From positions 1 to 11,036 of the forward strand of contig JAGCSE010000051.1 of the NCBI GenBank assembly GCA_017964325.1: a DNA stretch of 11,036 bases. Direction: 5' to 3'. The notes below the pieces were generated by a model. That model searched no databases and was not told the origin of the DNA. It was given only the letters and a program-made list of their open reading frames with translations. Shown piece after piece: positions 1 through 6,709 of the stretch (the stretch's first letter is position 1; every line of letters begins with the position of its first letter). Origin of the DNA: Victivallales bacterium. GTDB lineage: Bacteria; Verrucomicrobiota; Lentisphaeria; Oligosphaerales; Oligosphaeraceae. A program made the translations under genes and the position numbers.

Positions 1-1
1 C

Positions 2-55
2 TTCGACGCATACGAAGCGTCCGTTACCGCACGCATCAAGAAAGCCAACGCCTAA
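2..55 (+). CDS. 3' end of an unidentified protein-coding gene (partial)
   Basis: Only the last 17 codons and a TAA stop (53-55) lie in the window; the residues read FDAYEASVTARIKKANA. The frame is supported by codon choice (GAC, ACC, ATC, AAG, AAC, GCC), the same C/G-ending bias as the dehydrogenase gene that follows, and by the heptamer repeat and hairpin placed directly after its stop. The tail is too short to identify a family. Shared codon style and strand suggest it may belong with the dehydrogenase in one metabolic cluster, but the hairpin between them argues for at least partly separate transcripts. Confidence 0.6.
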   Translation, partial: FDAYEASVTARIKKANA

Positions 56-60
56 CGGCA

Positions 61-102
61 AGCTAAAAGCCAAAAGCTAAAAGCTGAAAGCCTAAAGCAA
101 AT
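61..102 (+). repeat. Heptamer tandem repeat AGCYNAA, about 6 units
   Basis: Six consecutive 7-bp units follow the stop codon of the upstream gene by 5 nt: AGCTAAA, AGCCAAA, AGCTAAA, AGCTGAA, AGCCTAA, AGCAAAT, then ACAG. The last units and ACAG recur after the DUF445 gene at 2707-2724, and a degenerate version occurs after ettA at 4477-4511. It is noncoding and directly abuts the hairpin at 103-137. Confidence 0.85.
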
Positions 103-150
103 ACAGCCGCTCATGTCCTTTTGAGGAGGGCGGCTGTTTGAAAGATTTTT
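103..150 (+). terminator. Intrinsic terminator-like hairpin after the upstream gene
   Basis: An 8-bp perfect stem (ACAGCCGC at 103-110 with GCGGCTGT at 130-137) encloses a loop that can form a smaller TCCT/AGGA helix around TTTG. A run of five T at 146-150 follows after a short gap. The distance from stem to T run is longer than ideal, so the terminator role is likely but not certain. Confidence 0.55.
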
Positions 151-164
151 CTTAGTTTTACAAT
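138..164 (+). promoter_or_regulatory. Possible sigma-70-type promoter for the dehydrogenase
   Basis: A -10-like TACAAT (159-164) lies 15 nt after TTGAAA (138-143); the spacer is short and the -35 imperfect. It would start transcription near 171, leaving a leader of about 15 nt that still contains the ribosome binding site AGGAAG (175-180). Seen only as a pattern match. Confidence 0.25.
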
Positions 165-185
165 AGAAACAATTAGGAAGACATC

Positions 186-1298
186 ATGGAAGACAAAATC
201 TACTATCTTGATTTCAAGACACTTGAAAACTTCATGCGCGATTCGTTGGTCGGCGCCGGCGTGCCGCTCGAAGACGCGAAGATCTGCGCGGACGTTCTGA
301 TCACCGCTGATAAGCGCGGCATCGACTCCCACGGTATCGGCCGCCTGAAACCCATCTACATCGACCGCATTCGCGATGGCATCCTGAACCCGAAGACCAC
401 CGTTGAATTCGTCAAGAAGACTGCCACGACAGCTGTCATCGACGCTCATGACGGCATGGGCATGGTCGCCTCCAAGCAGGCCATGCAGTACGCCATTGAC
501 CACGCCCGCGAATACGGCATGGGCATGACGGTCGTCCGCAACTCCTCCCATTACGGCATCGCCGGCTACTACGCCTTGATGGCCATCCAGAACGGCATGA
601 TCGGTATCACCGGCACGAACGCCCGTCCGTCCATCGCCCCGACCTTCGGCGTCGAGAACATGCTCGGAACGAACCCGCTGACCTTCGGCATGCCGACGGA
701 TGAGCCGTTCCCGTTCTTCCTCGACTGCGCGACGTCCGTCTCGCAGCGCGGCAAGATCGAAGTCTATGGCCGTGCGGGCAAGCAGCTTCCTCCCGGCTGG
801 GTCATCGACGAACAGGGCAACACCCGTACGGATACCGACCAGATCCTGATCGATCTCGTGAAGGGCAAAGCCGCCCTGACGCCGCTGGGCGGCCTGGGCG
901 AAGAGACGGCCGGCTACAAGGGCTACGGCTATGCGACGGTCGTTGAAATCCTGAGCGCGGCGTTGCAGCAGGGCTGCTTCCTGAAGCAGCTGCTCGGCTT
1001 CAGCCCCGAAGGCAAGAAGCAGCCGTACCATCTCGGCCATTTCTTCATCGCGATCAACATCGACGCTTTCTGCGGTCTGGAGAATTTCAAGCACACGGCC
1101 GGCGAGATTCTCCGCGCCCTGCGCAATTCCAAGAAGGCTCCCGGCAAGGAACGCATCTACACGGCCGGCGAGAAGGAATATGAAATCATGCTCAAGCGCG
1201 AGAAGACGGGCGTTCCGATCAACGCCGCCCTCCAGAAGAACATGATCGACCTGAAGCGTGACTACAATCTGACGCAATATCATTTCGATTTTGAATAA
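186..1298 (+). CDS. Malate/L-lactate dehydrogenase family oxidoreductase (Ldh_2/YlbC-type)
   Basis: This 370-residue protein belongs to the Ldh_2 family of NAD(P)-dependent 2-hydroxyacid dehydrogenases (malate, L-lactate, ureidoglycolate, sulfolactate and sugar-acid members), which have their own fold unrelated to classical LDH/MDH. Family blocks are all present and in order: RGIDSHGIGRL at 44-54, VVRNSSHYGIAGYYA at 116-130 with the conserved His122 expected at the active site, GTNPLTFGMPT at 161-171, ARPSIAPTFG before it, GGLGEETAGYKGYG at 235-248 and GHFFIAINIDAF at 284-295. Length is at the long end of normal and nothing is missing. There is no signal peptide, so it is cytosolic. The start is set by AGGAAG at 175-180. 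The exact substrate cannot be told from sequence. Codon use is strongly biased to C-ending codons and AAG, unlike the DUF445 gene next door, which suggests high expression. Confidence 0.93.
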   Translation: MEDKIYYLDFKTLENFMRDSLVGAGVPLEDAKICADVLITADKRGIDSHGIGRLKPIYIDRIRDGILNPKTTVEFVKKTATTAVIDAHDGMGMVASKQAMQYAIDHAREYGMGMTVVRNSSHYGIAGYYALMAIQNGMIGITGTNARPSIAPTFGVENMLGTNPLTFGMPTDEPFPFFLDCATSVSQRGKIEVYGRAGKQLPPGWVIDEQGNTRTDTDQILIDLVKGKAALTPLGGLGEETAGYKGYGYATVVEILSAALQQGCFLKQLLGFSPEGKKQPYHLGHFFIAINIDAFCGLENFKHTAGEILRALRNSKKAPGKERIYTAGEKEYEIMLKREKTGVPINAALQKNMIDLKRDYNLTQYHFDFE

Positions 1299-1323
1299 GC
1301 CTTCTGATCAGAATTAATGGCAA

Positions 1324-1370
1324 ATGGCCTTGCGTGGCACTTAAGATGCTGCGCAAGGCCATCTTGTATT
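1324..1370 (+). terminator. Strong hairpin after the dehydrogenase gene
   Basis: ATGGCCTTGCG (1324-1334) pairs perfectly with CGCAAGGCCAT (1352-1362). The stem extends inward through two G-U pairs and GCA/TGC to a 7-nt loop (1340-1346), giving about 16 pairs. The following tract CTTGTATT is only moderately T-rich. Most likely it ends the dehydrogenase transcript, but it lies just 15 nt before the DUF445 start codon, so it could also affect that gene's expression. Confidence 0.7.
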
Positions 1371-1377
1371 AGGAAAA

Positions 1378-2706
1378 ATGAAAGAAAAGTCTCATTTGGG
1401 GACGCTGTGGGCGTCCGTTTGGAATCAAGAATATAAAACAGAACGGCGTGTGTTCGCGGCGTTGGAACTCGTGTTTTTCCCGCTGAGCCTGTTGACGGTT
1501 TTCGTATTGCTTCCGTTGCAGATTGTGATGAAGCATACATCGTTGGAACTGTCGCCCGCATGGATATCTGTATTCCATATACTGCTTTCCGCCGCAATCG
1601 GTTACATCACGAACTACATCGCTTTGGAGATGCTGTTCAAACCATTCGAACCGAGTGGGAAACATTGGCTGGCCATTTGCACGTTCGGCTATTGGCGGCA
1701 AGGTTTGGTGCCGAAAAACAAGAAGAACATTGGTGTGGAAATCGGCCGCCAAATCGAAACGAAATTGCTGCCGCCTGAAATACTGGCCAATGAACTGTGT
1801 TCGGCCGTCACGGCTTTTCTTACGGAACGGAAGATTACGGACGATGTCCGTCGGCTGGTGACAAATCTGCTTGAAGAACATCACGATGAAATATGTGCAT
1901 TTCTTGTTGAGAAAGGAGATGGCTTGCTCGACTCCATGCTCGAAAAGTATATCACGCGGGATACGTTGCGTGATTTCTTGAGGAGAAACGCATTGCCGCG
2001 GGTGAATACGCCGAATGTCAGGAAGATGTTTGCGGATGCGGCGTTGTCGGAAGCGGAAAAACATTCAAGAGAGATAGTCGTACTGCTACAGCAGGAAATT
2101 CGTGCGATGGCGAAAAGCTACTGCGAGAAGAAATCGGCCAGCATGGGATTCATGGCGCTGATGGGCATTGATTTGTCCAGCATGGTCGATAAAGTGCTGA
2201 ACGCGCTCGATTGGGATGTCGTGGAAGGCCGATTGAAGGAAAAGCTCCATTCAGACAAGACGCGGCAGCTTGCGGATGTGATGCTGGTGAAGATGTTTAC
2301 AAAACTTGATTCATGGCTTGAAAGCAATGAAAGCGATGATGGATTGGAGATGCTGGCCGGAGAGCTTCGCAACGGTCTGCGGGAAAAGGGCAGGGCGTTG
2401 CTACAGGAGAATGTGCCGTCGCTGGTTGGACAACTGGCTGGATACGAAGCATTTTGGAAATGGCTGGACGAAAAGTTGCTGCCGACAATGCTGCCCGTGG
2501 TGGAGAACGTCGTCCGAGAGAAGGGCCATGACATGGTGATGAACAAACTGCGGTTGGCGGAACGCGTCTCACAGGCGGTGGACCGTCAGGATACGCGTCA
2601 GTTCTATGATATGATCAACGCCCTTGCTGCGCAGCATCTTGGAGCGATTCAAGTGCTTGGGTATCTACTGGGGGGGATCATAGGAGCGTTGCAGTTGTTA
2701 GCTTAG
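1378..2706 (+). CDS. DUF445 family membrane protein (YheB/YjiN-like)
   Basis: This 442-residue protein matches the DUF445 pattern: an N-terminal membrane region, a signature GYITNYIALEMLFKP at 75-89, a long charged helical middle (about 110-420) and a C-terminal hydrophobic helix ending AIQVLGYLLGGIIGALQLLA (423-442). Predicted membrane segments are roughly 28-50, 62-85 and 424-441, implying the helical middle is held near one face of the inner membrane. DUF445 proteins are widespread but their function is not firmly established. Start ATG 1378 is preceded by AGGA at 1371-1374 with only 3 nt spacing, which is tight; no better in-frame start exists upstream of the first membrane segment. Codon use is relaxed compared with the dehydrogenase. 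The stop TAG (2704-2706) lies inside the first unit of a heptamer repeat. Confidence 0.88.
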   Translation: MKEKSHLGTLWASVWNQEYKTERRVFAALELVFFPLSLLTVFVLLPLQIVMKHTSLELSPAWISVFHILLSAAIGYITNYIALEMLFKPFEPSGKHWLAICTFGYWRQGLVPKNKKNIGVEIGRQIETKLLPPEILANELCSAVTAFLTERKITDDVRRLVTNLLEEHHDEICAFLVEKGDGLLDSMLEKYITRDTLRDFLRRNALPRVNTPNVRKMFADAALSEAEKHSREIVVLLQQEIRAMAKSYCEKKSASMGFMALMGIDLSSMVDKVLNALDWDVVEGRLKEKLHSDKTRQLADVMLVKMFTKLDSWLESNESDDGLEMLAGELRNGLREKGRALLQENVPSLVGQLAGYEAFWKWLDEKLLPTMLPVVENVVREKGHDMVMNKLRLAERVSQAVDRQDTRQFYDMINALAAQHLGAIQVLGYLLGGIIGALQLLA

Positions 2707-2724
2707 AGCTGAAAGCAAATACAG
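2700..2724 (+). repeat. Heptamer tandem repeat overlapping the DUF445 stop codon
   Basis: Three 7-bp units AGCTTAG (2700-2706), AGCTGAA (2707-2713) and AGCAAAT (2714-2720) are followed by ACAG. They match the end of the array at 61-102 in order and in the trailing ACAG. The gene's final Ala codon and TAG stop are part of unit one. A TGCG-CCTC-TGCG motif follows at about 2729-2740. Confidence 0.75.
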
Positions 2725-2777
2725 ACTTTGCGCCTCTGCGTTAAAAAGATATATAAATAACATCATAGGAAAAAGCT

Positions 2778-4424
2778 ATGGCACAAGAATTCGTCTTTGA
2801 AATGCTTGGAATGTCCAAATTCTACGGTGACAAGTGCATCCTGCAGAATTTCAATCTGTCCTTCTATTATGGTGCGAAAATCGGCATCGTCGGCGAGAAC
2901 GGCGCGGGCAAATCGACGTTGCTCCGCATTATGGCGGGAATCGATACGGATATCCAAGGCGAGGCGAAAATTCTGAAAGGCTATCGCGCCCTTTTGGTGC
3001 CGCAGGAGCCGAAATTGAATCCGGACAAGACCGTGCGCGGCAATCTGGAGGAGGCCATGGAGCCAATCCAGAAGATGATCGAACGCTATGACGAAGTCAT
3101 GGCGAAGATGGGCGACGAGATGTCGGAAAAGGAACAGCAGAAGCTCAACGACGAGTTCGACTATCTGCAAAATGAAATCGACCGTCTGGACGGATGGAAC
3201 ATCGACCATCTGCTGGATGTCGCGAGTTCCGCGTTGGTCCTGCCGCCTGATGACGCGGATGTGACGAAGCTGTCCGGCGGCGAACGCCGCCGTGTCGCAC
3301 TTTGTAAAGCGTTGCTGGCCAAGCCTGATCTGCTGCTGCTGGACGAGCCGACCAACCATCTGGACGCCGAAACGATCACATGGCTCGAAAAGACGTTGCG
3401 CGAATACGAAGGCACGGTCATCATCGTCACGCATGACCGTTATTTCTTGGACAACATCACCAAATGGATTCTGGAAATCGAAAACGGCCGCGGCATCCCG
3501 TTTGAAGGCAATTACAGCAGCTGGCTGAAGCAGAAACAGGAGATTCTGCGTGTCATCGAAAAGAAGGAGACGGCGCGGCAGCGGATTCTCGCACAGGAAC
3601 TAGAATGGATCAACAGCACGCCCGCTGGCCGCTTGAAGAAGAACCAGGCCCGTGTCAACCGCTATGAAGAATTGGCGGGACAGAAATTCGAACTCAAGCA
3701 GGACGACATCACGATCCAGATTCCGCCAGGCCCGCGTCTTGGCGACCGTGTGTTGGAAGTCAAGGACTTATGCAAAAGTTTTGGCAACCGCAAACTGATC
3801 GACCACTGCAATTTCACGTTGCCGCGCGGCGGTGTCGTCGGCGTGATCGGACCGAACGGCATCGGCAAGACGACGCTGTTCAAGATGATCGTCGGGCAGG
3901 AGCAACCAGACAGCGGCGAACTGAAATTGGGCGAGACGGTCCAGTTGTCGTACGTTGACCAGCATCGTGACGCGTTGGACGATTCGAAGACCGTCTATGA
4001 AGAGGTCAGCGGTGGCAACGAAGAAATCCAGTTGGGCGACCGCCGCATGAATTCGCGAGCGTATCTGTCGCGTTTCAATTTTCGCGGGCCGCAGCAACAG
4101 AAACTCGTCGGCAAGCTGTCTGGCGGTGAACGGAACCGCGTCCATCTGGCGAAACTGTTGCGGACAGGCGGCAATCTCCTGCTATTGGACGAACCGACCA
4201 ACGACTTGGATGTCAACACGATGCGTGTGCTTGAAGACGCTCTCTGCGCATTCCCAGGCTGCGCAATGGTCATCAGCCACGACCGTTTCTTCCTGAACCG
4301 TATCTGCACGCATCTGCTTATTTTCGAAGGACATGGAAAAGTCACATGGTTTGAGGGCAACTACGAGTCGTTCGAAGAACGCGTCCTTAAGTCCGACAGC
4401 GATTTCTTCCTCCACCGGAGATAA
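2778..4424 (+). CDS. ettA: Energy-dependent translational throttle protein EttA (ABC-F ATPase)
   Basis: A 548-residue soluble protein with two ABC ATPase domains and no membrane segment, hence ABC-F. Domain 1 has Walker A GENGAGKST (39-47), signature LSGGERRRVAL (165-175) and Walker B LLLLDEPTNHLD with catalytic Glu190. Domain 2 has GPNGIGKTT (358-366), LSGGERNRVHL (447-457) and LLLLDEPTNDLD with Glu472. The arm insertion (about 92-140) and the interdomain linker (about 250-320) fit EttA, as do the family phrases IPFEGNYSSWL and IPPGPRLGDRVLEV. E. coli EttA (555 residues) binds the ribosomal E site and restrains the first elongation step when energy is low. Domain 2 has Ile where Walker A usually has Ala. 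The start has AGGA at 2767-2770, 7 nt away. The stop TAA runs directly into a 7-bp tandem repeat, and the gene converges on dxr. Confidence 0.95.
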   Translation: MAQEFVFEMLGMSKFYGDKCILQNFNLSFYYGAKIGIVGENGAGKSTLLRIMAGIDTDIQGEAKILKGYRALLVPQEPKLNPDKTVRGNLEEAMEPIQKMIERYDEVMAKMGDEMSEKEQQKLNDEFDYLQNEIDRLDGWNIDHLLDVASSALVLPPDDADVTKLSGGERRRVALCKALLAKPDLLLLDEPTNHLDAETITWLEKTLREYEGTVIIVTHDRYFLDNITKWILEIENGRGIPFEGNYSSWLKQKQEILRVIEKKETARQRILAQELEWINSTPAGRLKKNQARVNRYEELAGQKFELKQDDITIQIPPGPRLGDRVLEVKDLCKSFGNRKLIDHCNFTLPRGGVVGVIGPNGIGKTTLFKMIVGQEQPDSGELKLGETVQLSYVDQHRDALDDSKTVYEEVSGGNEEIQLGDRRMNSRAYLSRFNFRGPQQQKLVGKLSGGERNRVHLAKLLRTGGNLLLLDEPTNDLDVNTMRVLEDALCAFPGCAMVISHDRFFLNRICTHLLIFEGHGKVTWFEGNYESFEERVLKSDSDFFLHRR

Positions 4425-4458
4425 TTCACAATTCACAATTCACAATTCACAATTCACA
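4424..4458 (+). repeat. ATTCACA tandem repeat, 5 perfect units
   Basis: Five identical 7-bp units begin at the last base of the ettA stop codon (4424-4430, 4431-4437, 4438-4444, 4445-4451, 4452-4458). With one mismatch per unit they are complementary to the ATTGTTA repeat at 4581-4601, so RNA crossing this convergent region could form a long imperfect A/U-rich stem. Confidence 0.95.
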
Positions 4459-4476
4459 ATTAATACTTCACAGGTT

Positions 4477-4511
4477 AGCTTAATACTGAAAACCAAAAGT
4501 TGGAAGCAATG
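4477..4511 (+). repeat. Degenerate heptamer repeat related to the AGCYNAA arrays
   Basis: Five 7-bp blocks AGCTTAA, TACTGAA, AACCAAA, AGTTGGA, AGCAATG resemble the array after the DUF445 gene; GTTAGCTTA (4474-4482) matches 2697-2705 exactly and CTGAAA follows after 3 nt in both. Units are diverged, so this is an older or decayed copy. Confidence 0.5.
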
Positions 4512-4534
4512 GCAATATACAATTATCAATTAAT

Positions 4535-4566
4535 CTAGTGCCTCTAGTGCCTCTAGCGCCTCTAGA
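4535..4566 (-). repeat. 9-bp CTAGARGCN repeat, about 3.5 units (dxr sense strand)
   Basis: On the - strand the units are CTAGAGGCG, CTAGAGGCA, CTAGAGGCA, then CTAGAT. This is the same family as the 19-unit array at 7981-8151. Read in the frame of dxr continued past its stop, the units give Leu-Glu-Ala three times, then Leu-Asp and TAA. Confidence 0.9.
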
Positions 4567-4580
4567 ACATCCAGTAAAAA

Positions 4581-4606
4581 ATTGTTAATTGTTAATTGTT
4601 AATTGA
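4581..4606 (-). repeat. TAACAAT tandem repeat (3 units) starting at the dxr stop codon
   Basis: On the - strand three perfect TAACAAT units run from 4601 to 4581, the first beginning exactly with the dxr TAA stop, followed by a T run. On + the unit reads ATTGTTA. Together with the ATTCACA array this places opposing 7-bp arrays at the 3' ends of two convergent genes and may act as a bidirectional terminator. Confidence 0.9.
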
Positions 4607-5729
4607 ATAAGGTTGCATCGCGGCGAGCAATTGAGTCCGCCGCGAGGATGTCGTCAAGCGTCGCGGCGGGAAGCGAAGCGTCCTTTTCAAGGGTCGCGCG
4701 GACGATGGTTGGAATGCGGTCGAACGTGATGTCACCGTCGCAGAACCGTTGGACGGCGATTTCGTTGGCGGCGTTGAAGACGGCGCCTGCCGCACCGCCG
4801 TGTCGCATGGCTTCGCGGGCGATATCCAACGCCGGAAAACGTTGCGTATCAGGCTTTTCAAACGTCAAACTCAATGATTGGGAGAAATCCATCGGACGTG
4901 CGACGGACGGGATGCGTTCGGGATAGTTGAGACAATAGTGGATAGGAAGGCACATGTCAGGATAACCCATTTGCGCAACGACGCTTGCGTCTTTGAATTC
5001 CACCATCGAATGAATAATGGACTGCGGATGGATGACGACTTCCACCTGAGGTTCCGTCATGCCGAAAAGCCATCCGGCCTCGATGATTTCAAGCCCCTTG
5101 TTCATGAGCGTCGCGGAGTCGATGGTGATTTTTCGGCCCATGTTCCATGTCGGATGCTTCAACGCCTGTTCGGGCGTGACGGTTGCCAAATTGATGTCTG
5201 GCCGTTTGTGGAACGGGCCGCCTGAACAAGTTAGAATGACGCGGCTGACGGAATCGGCGGGATGCTTGTCGATGCATTGAAAAATGGCGCAATGCTCGCT
5301 ATCGACTGGCAGCAGTTTGGAGCCGCTTTTTCTGCAGGCTTCCGTGACGATGGCGCCCGCCATGACGAGCATTTCCTTCGACGCGAGTGCGATGTCCTTT
5401 CCCGCGCGGATGGCGGACAAGACAGGTTTCAGTCCTGCCGTTCCAGAAATGGCGCAAAGCACGATATCAACGTCTTTTGCGGCGACGGCTTCGCAGAGTT
5501 CGTCCTGCGTGTGAAGGATCTGCGTGCCTTCCGGAAGCCGTTGTGACGACACATCGCCTTCCGCATAGACCCACGATGGACGGAATTCTGCAGCCTGTTC
5601 GGCGAGTCTTTGTACGTTTCGTCCGGCTGCGAGCCCGACGGCATGGAAGCGTTCGCCGTTGTTGCGCAATACTTTCAGCGTATTGGTTCCGATGGAGCCC
5701 GTGGATCCGAGAACGACGACATTCTTCAT
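4599..5729 (-). CDS. dxr: 1-deoxy-D-xylulose 5-phosphate reductoisomerase (IspC/Dxr)
   Basis: This 376-residue protein carries out the NADPH-dependent rearrangement and reduction of DXP to 2-C-methyl-D-erythritol 4-phosphate, the committed step of the MEP isoprenoid pathway. The N-terminal dinucleotide-binding motif GSTGSIG is at 8-14. Metal-site residues are Asp143 and Glu145 in PVDSEHCAIFQC and Glu214 in MNKGLEIIEA. SGGPF (169-173), HPTWNMGRKITIDSATLMNK (192-211) and the C-terminal FNAANEIAVQRF (318-329) are typical. The length is slightly short of the usual 390-400 but complete. Its ATG overlaps the TGA of uppS (ATGA, 5726-5729), with GGAGG just upstream inside uppS, so translation is coupled. 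The enzyme feeds the C5 units that uppS uses. The stop is the first codon of a TAACAAT repeat. Confidence 0.97.
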   Translation of the reverse strand: MKNVVVLGSTGSIGTNTLKVLRNNGERFHAVGLAAGRNVQRLAEQAAEFRPSWVYAEGDVSSQRLPEGTQILHTQDELCEAVAAKDVDIVLCAISGTAGLKPVLSAIRAGKDIALASKEMLVMAGAIVTEACRKSGSKLLPVDSEHCAIFQCIDKHPADSVSRVILTCSGGPFHKRPDINLATVTPEQALKHPTWNMGRKITIDSATLMNKGLEIIEAGWLFGMTEPQVEVVIHPQSIIHSMVEFKDASVVAQMGYPDMCLPIHYCLNYPERIPSVARPMDFSQSLSLTFEKPDTQRFPALDIAREAMRHGGAAGAVFNAANEIAVQRFCDGDITFDRIPTIVRATLEKDASLPAATLDDILAADSIARRDATLFN

Positions 5730-6430
5730 GGCTTGACCTCCCCGAAACGGCGTTGACGGGAGCCGAAGGCGGCAAGGGCTTTCTGAAATTCAGCTTCGTC
5801 AAAATCCGGCCAGAGGACATCCGTCACATATAATTCCGCGTATGAAAGCTCCCAGAGGAGGAAATTGCTGATGCGCATTTCGCCGCCTGTGCGGATGAGC
5901 AGGTCTGGGTCTGGCAAGTTAGGAGCGTACAAGTAGTTGCGGAATTCCTCTTCCGTGACTTTCTGGTCAACAGGGCGACTCTTGTCCGCCAGAATGGCGT
6001 TGACGGCGTCGATGATTTCTGCGCGTCCGCCGTAGTTTAGGGCGATGGTGAACGTCAGTTTATTGTTGTTGGCCGTTTTTTCGCATGCGGTCCGAATGGC
6101 TTCCTGCGCGGCCTTCGGCAGGCCGTCGATTCGGCCGATGACGCCGAGGCGGATGCTGTTTTTCATCAGATCGGGGAGCTTATCCTTGCAGAATTTTGGA
6201 ATCAAATTCATGAGAAACGAGACTTCCATCGGGGGGCGTTTCCAGTTTTCCGTGCTGAAGGCATAGACGGTGATGTATTCAACACCCGCGTTTCCAGCCG
6301 CTTCCAGCATTCTTGTGATGCTTTTCGCGCCTTCCAGATGGCCTTCTGTGCGGATTTTGCCTCGTTGTTGCGCCCAACGGCCGTTGCCGTCCATGATAAT
6401 CGCCACATGGCGTGGAATTGATGCTGGCAT
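5726..6430 (-). CDS. uppS: Undecaprenyl diphosphate synthase (cis-prenyltransferase, UppS/IspU)
   Basis: A 234-residue cytosolic cis-prenyltransferase that adds isopentenyl units to farnesyl diphosphate to make the C55 carrier used for peptidoglycan and surface glycans. All family blocks are present: HVAIIMDGNGRWA at 8-20 with catalytic Asp14, GHLEGAKS at 30-37, AFSTENWKRP at 57-66, LNYGGRAEI at 131-139, and DPDLLIRTGGEMRISNFLLW at 174-193 with the Arg residues that bind diphosphate. Length is normal. The ATG at 6430 has GAGG about 7 nt upstream on the - strand. It is the first gene of a coupled pair with dxr; cdsA, which often sits between or beside these genes in other bacteria, is absent here. 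Confidence 0.97.
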   Translation of the reverse strand: MPASIPRHVAIIMDGNGRWAQQRGKIRTEGHLEGAKSITRMLEAAGNAGVEYITVYAFSTENWKRPPMEVSFLMNLIPKFCKDKLPDLMKNSIRLGVIGRIDGLPKAAQEAIRTACEKTANNNKLTFTIALNYGGRAEIIDAVNAILADKSRPVDQKVTEEEFRNYLYAPNLPDPDLLIRTGGEMRISNFLLWELSYAELYVTDVLWPDFDEAEFQKALAAFGSRQRRFGEVKP

Positions 6431-6555
6431 GTTCGCCTCGTATTATTATGGTTAATGAATAGAATCATATAAATAATATAGCATGAATAGCGGCGATTGC
6501 ATGAAATGGTCTTCAGATGGCCAAAATGTCGGAATAATGTAGGCGTGAATCATGA

Positions 6556-6583
6556 GAAAAAACGTCAGATATGATGTTTTTTC
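6556..6583. repeat. Small inverted repeat GAAAAAAC/GTTTTTTC
   Basis: An 8-bp perfect stem (6556-6563 with 6576-6583) with a 12-nt loop lies midway in the divergent spacer. It could be an operator or a weak A/T hairpin; nothing in the sequence decides between these. Confidence 0.4.
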
Positions 6584-6633
6584 ATAGGTTCGGAAAAGAC
6601 AAACAATACAAAAGCAGTCTTTTCGCGCCAGCC

Positions 6634-6662
6634 TTGAAGAAATGCAGAATGGCGGGTATGTT
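6634..6662 (+). promoter_or_regulatory. Candidate promoter for the FAD oxidoreductase
   Basis: TTGAAG (6634-6639) and TATGTT (6657-6662) are separated by exactly 17 nt, each matching 4 of 6 consensus bases. It would give a leader of about 40 nt before ATG 6710. Pattern match only. Confidence 0.3.
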
Positions 6663-6709
6663 ATTTGTCGTGATGATTTTGTTCATGAATCAAAAGGGTA
6701 TGGTTTGAT

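Larger units (their letters stand above)
6431..6709. other. Divergent intergenic region between uppS and the FAD oxidoreductase
   Basis: About 279 AT-rich bases with no credible gene; the short ATG-started frames inside it (for example 6483-6542 and 6552-6587) lack a ribosome binding site. It must carry promoters for both flanking genes. TATATT-like boxes on the - strand near 6471-6482 are candidates for uppS, but I see no convincing -35. A hairpin lies at 6556-6583 and a + strand promoter candidate at 6634-6662. Confidence 0.7.

Noticed and set aside
111..1283. 390-codon open frame on the - strand opposite the dehydrogenase
   Set aside because: It is antisense to a gene with complete Ldh_2 motifs; strong C/G-ending codon bias removes stops from the opposite strand, and its translation has no recognisable family pattern and reads through the flanking hairpin.
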